Position numbers and translations under genes: made by a program. A stretch of DNA of 37,429 nt from Pelargonium nanum. Lineage: Eukaryota > Streptophyta > Magnoliopsida > Geraniales > Geraniaceae. The stretch is taken from positions 1-37,429 of the forward strand of contig JAYMTF010000394.1 of NCBI GenBank assembly GCA_036897485.1, read 5' to 3'. The notes beneath the pieces were generated by a model. That model was not told the origin of the DNA and did no database searches. It saw nothing but the letters and a program-made list of their open reading frames with translations. Below, in pieces: positions 36,856 through 37,429 of this stretch (positions are counted from its first letter, which is position 1; each line of letters starts with the position of its first letter).

Positions 36856-37429
36856 ATGAATAGTCTTCAGTCTCCCACTTTGCATCGCCATTGCAGGCAA
36901 GCCAAAGCAGCACAGCTTCTTTCGTCCTCGAGCCGCCCCGCCACCGCCACAGCCAAAGCCACCGCCTCGTCTCTCCCTCTTCCACACCTCCACTTATTTT
37001 GTTCTTTAAATCGTCAATCTCTGGCCGTACAATTTTCCAAATCCCCCAAAGCCACCACCCATTTCCCAATCCGCGCCATCGACGCCGCCCATCCCTACGA
37101 CCACGAGTCCCACCACCGTTCCCTCAAGATCGCCGTAATCGGGTTCGGCAACTTCGGCCAATTCCTCTCCCGAACCCTCGTCGCCCAGGGCCACACCGTC
37201 CTCGCCCACTCTCGCTCCGACTACACCGCCGCCGCCGCCGCCCTCGGCGTCTCCTTCTACGCCGACCCCCACGACCTATGCGAGCAGCACCCGGAGGTCA
37301 TCCTCCTCGCCTCCTCCATTCTCTCCACCGAGATCGTCCTCCGCTCGATCCCCTTCCAGAGGCTCCGCCGCAACACCCTCTTCGTCGACGTCCTCTCCGT
37401 CAAGGAGTTCCCGCAAAATCTAGTCCTCA
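36856..37429 (+). CDS. TyrA: Arogenate dehydrogenase, chloroplastic, 5' part (cut by window end)
   Basis: It converts arogenate to tyrosine with NADP+ in plastids. The frame runs from ATG 36856 without a stop to the last base (191 codons). Residues 1 to about 75 are rich in Ser, Ala, Thr, His and basic residues and poor in acids, as in a chloroplast transit peptide. The Rossmann nucleotide-binding motif follows, with KIAVIGFGNFGQFL (91-104; GxGxxG at 96-101), then AHSRSDYT. Family blocks are HPEVILLASSILSTE and TLFVDVLSVKEFP. This matches plant arogenate dehydrogenase rather than bacterial prephenate dehydrogenase. Codons are strongly biased to C in third position, unlike the other genes here, and a GCC run encodes five Ala. 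Relatives are about 360-390 residues (two-domain) or twice that (tandem form), so half or less is present. Confidence 0.93.
   Translation, partial: MNSLQSPTLHRHCRQAKAAQLLSSSSRPATATAKATASSLPLPHLHLFCSLNRQSLAVQFSKSPKATTHFPIRAIDAAHPYDHESHHRSLKIAVIGFGNFGQFLSRTLVAQGHTVLAHSRSDYTAAAAALGVSFYADPHDLCEQHPEVILLASSILSTEIVLRSIPFQRLRRNTLFVDVLSVKEFPQNLVL

Overview
This is a stretch of plant nuclear DNA, almost certainly from a eudicot. Five protein genes have AT-rich, mostly GT-AG introns. The gaps hold plant-type SINEs, Mutator-like elements, a copia-type LTR family and LINE tails. A MIR396 hairpin, a vacuolar H+-pyrophosphatase and a plastid arogenate dehydrogenase all point to a land plant. There is no sign of bacterial operons, CRISPR or organelle DNA.

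Layout from left to right. (1) 1-1305: last exon of a BAHD acyltransferase of the benzyl-alcohol benzoyltransferase type, cut by the window edge. (2) 1306-2280: SINE debris, an ATT microsatellite and a GC-rich imperfect tandem duplication. (3) 2507-6689: complete nine-exon SRP54 gene (495 aa) with a GC-AG intron 8 and an LTR inside intron 3. (4) 6690-15400: about 8.7 kb without a gene, made of a LINE RNase H remnant, a miniature LTR element whose LTR is an inverted relative of the one in SRP54, two related long-TIR elements (one with a GC-rich interior), a third long-TIR element with a SINE nested in it, and a foldback element. (5) 15504-18817: complete four-exon glycerol kinase (524 aa). (6) 20459-23687, minus strand: a domesticated hAT transposase of the DAYSLEEPER type. 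Its start codon is the last codon of exon 1, and its otherwise open 702-codon frame is broken by one in-frame TAG. (7) 26634-26735, minus strand: a MIR396 precursor. (8) 27000-30500: retroposon-rich spacer with a 160-bp LINE tail flanked by a clean target-site duplication. (9) 30667-35094: complete eight-exon type I vacuolar H+-pyrophosphatase (767 aa). (10) 36856-37429: 5' part of arogenate dehydrogenase with a transit peptide, running off the right edge.

The genes do not form a pathway. They are housekeeping and metabolic genes (protein targeting, glycerol use, vacuolar proton pumping, tyrosine synthesis) next to a regulatory microRNA and a transposase-derived regulator. Exon borders were set by eye from splice signals, reading-frame continuity and remembered family sequences. 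The most notable points are the MIR396 hairpin, the single stop in the DAYSLEEPER-like gene, the GC-AG intron of SRP54 and the inverted LTR pair around the 3' half of SRP54.
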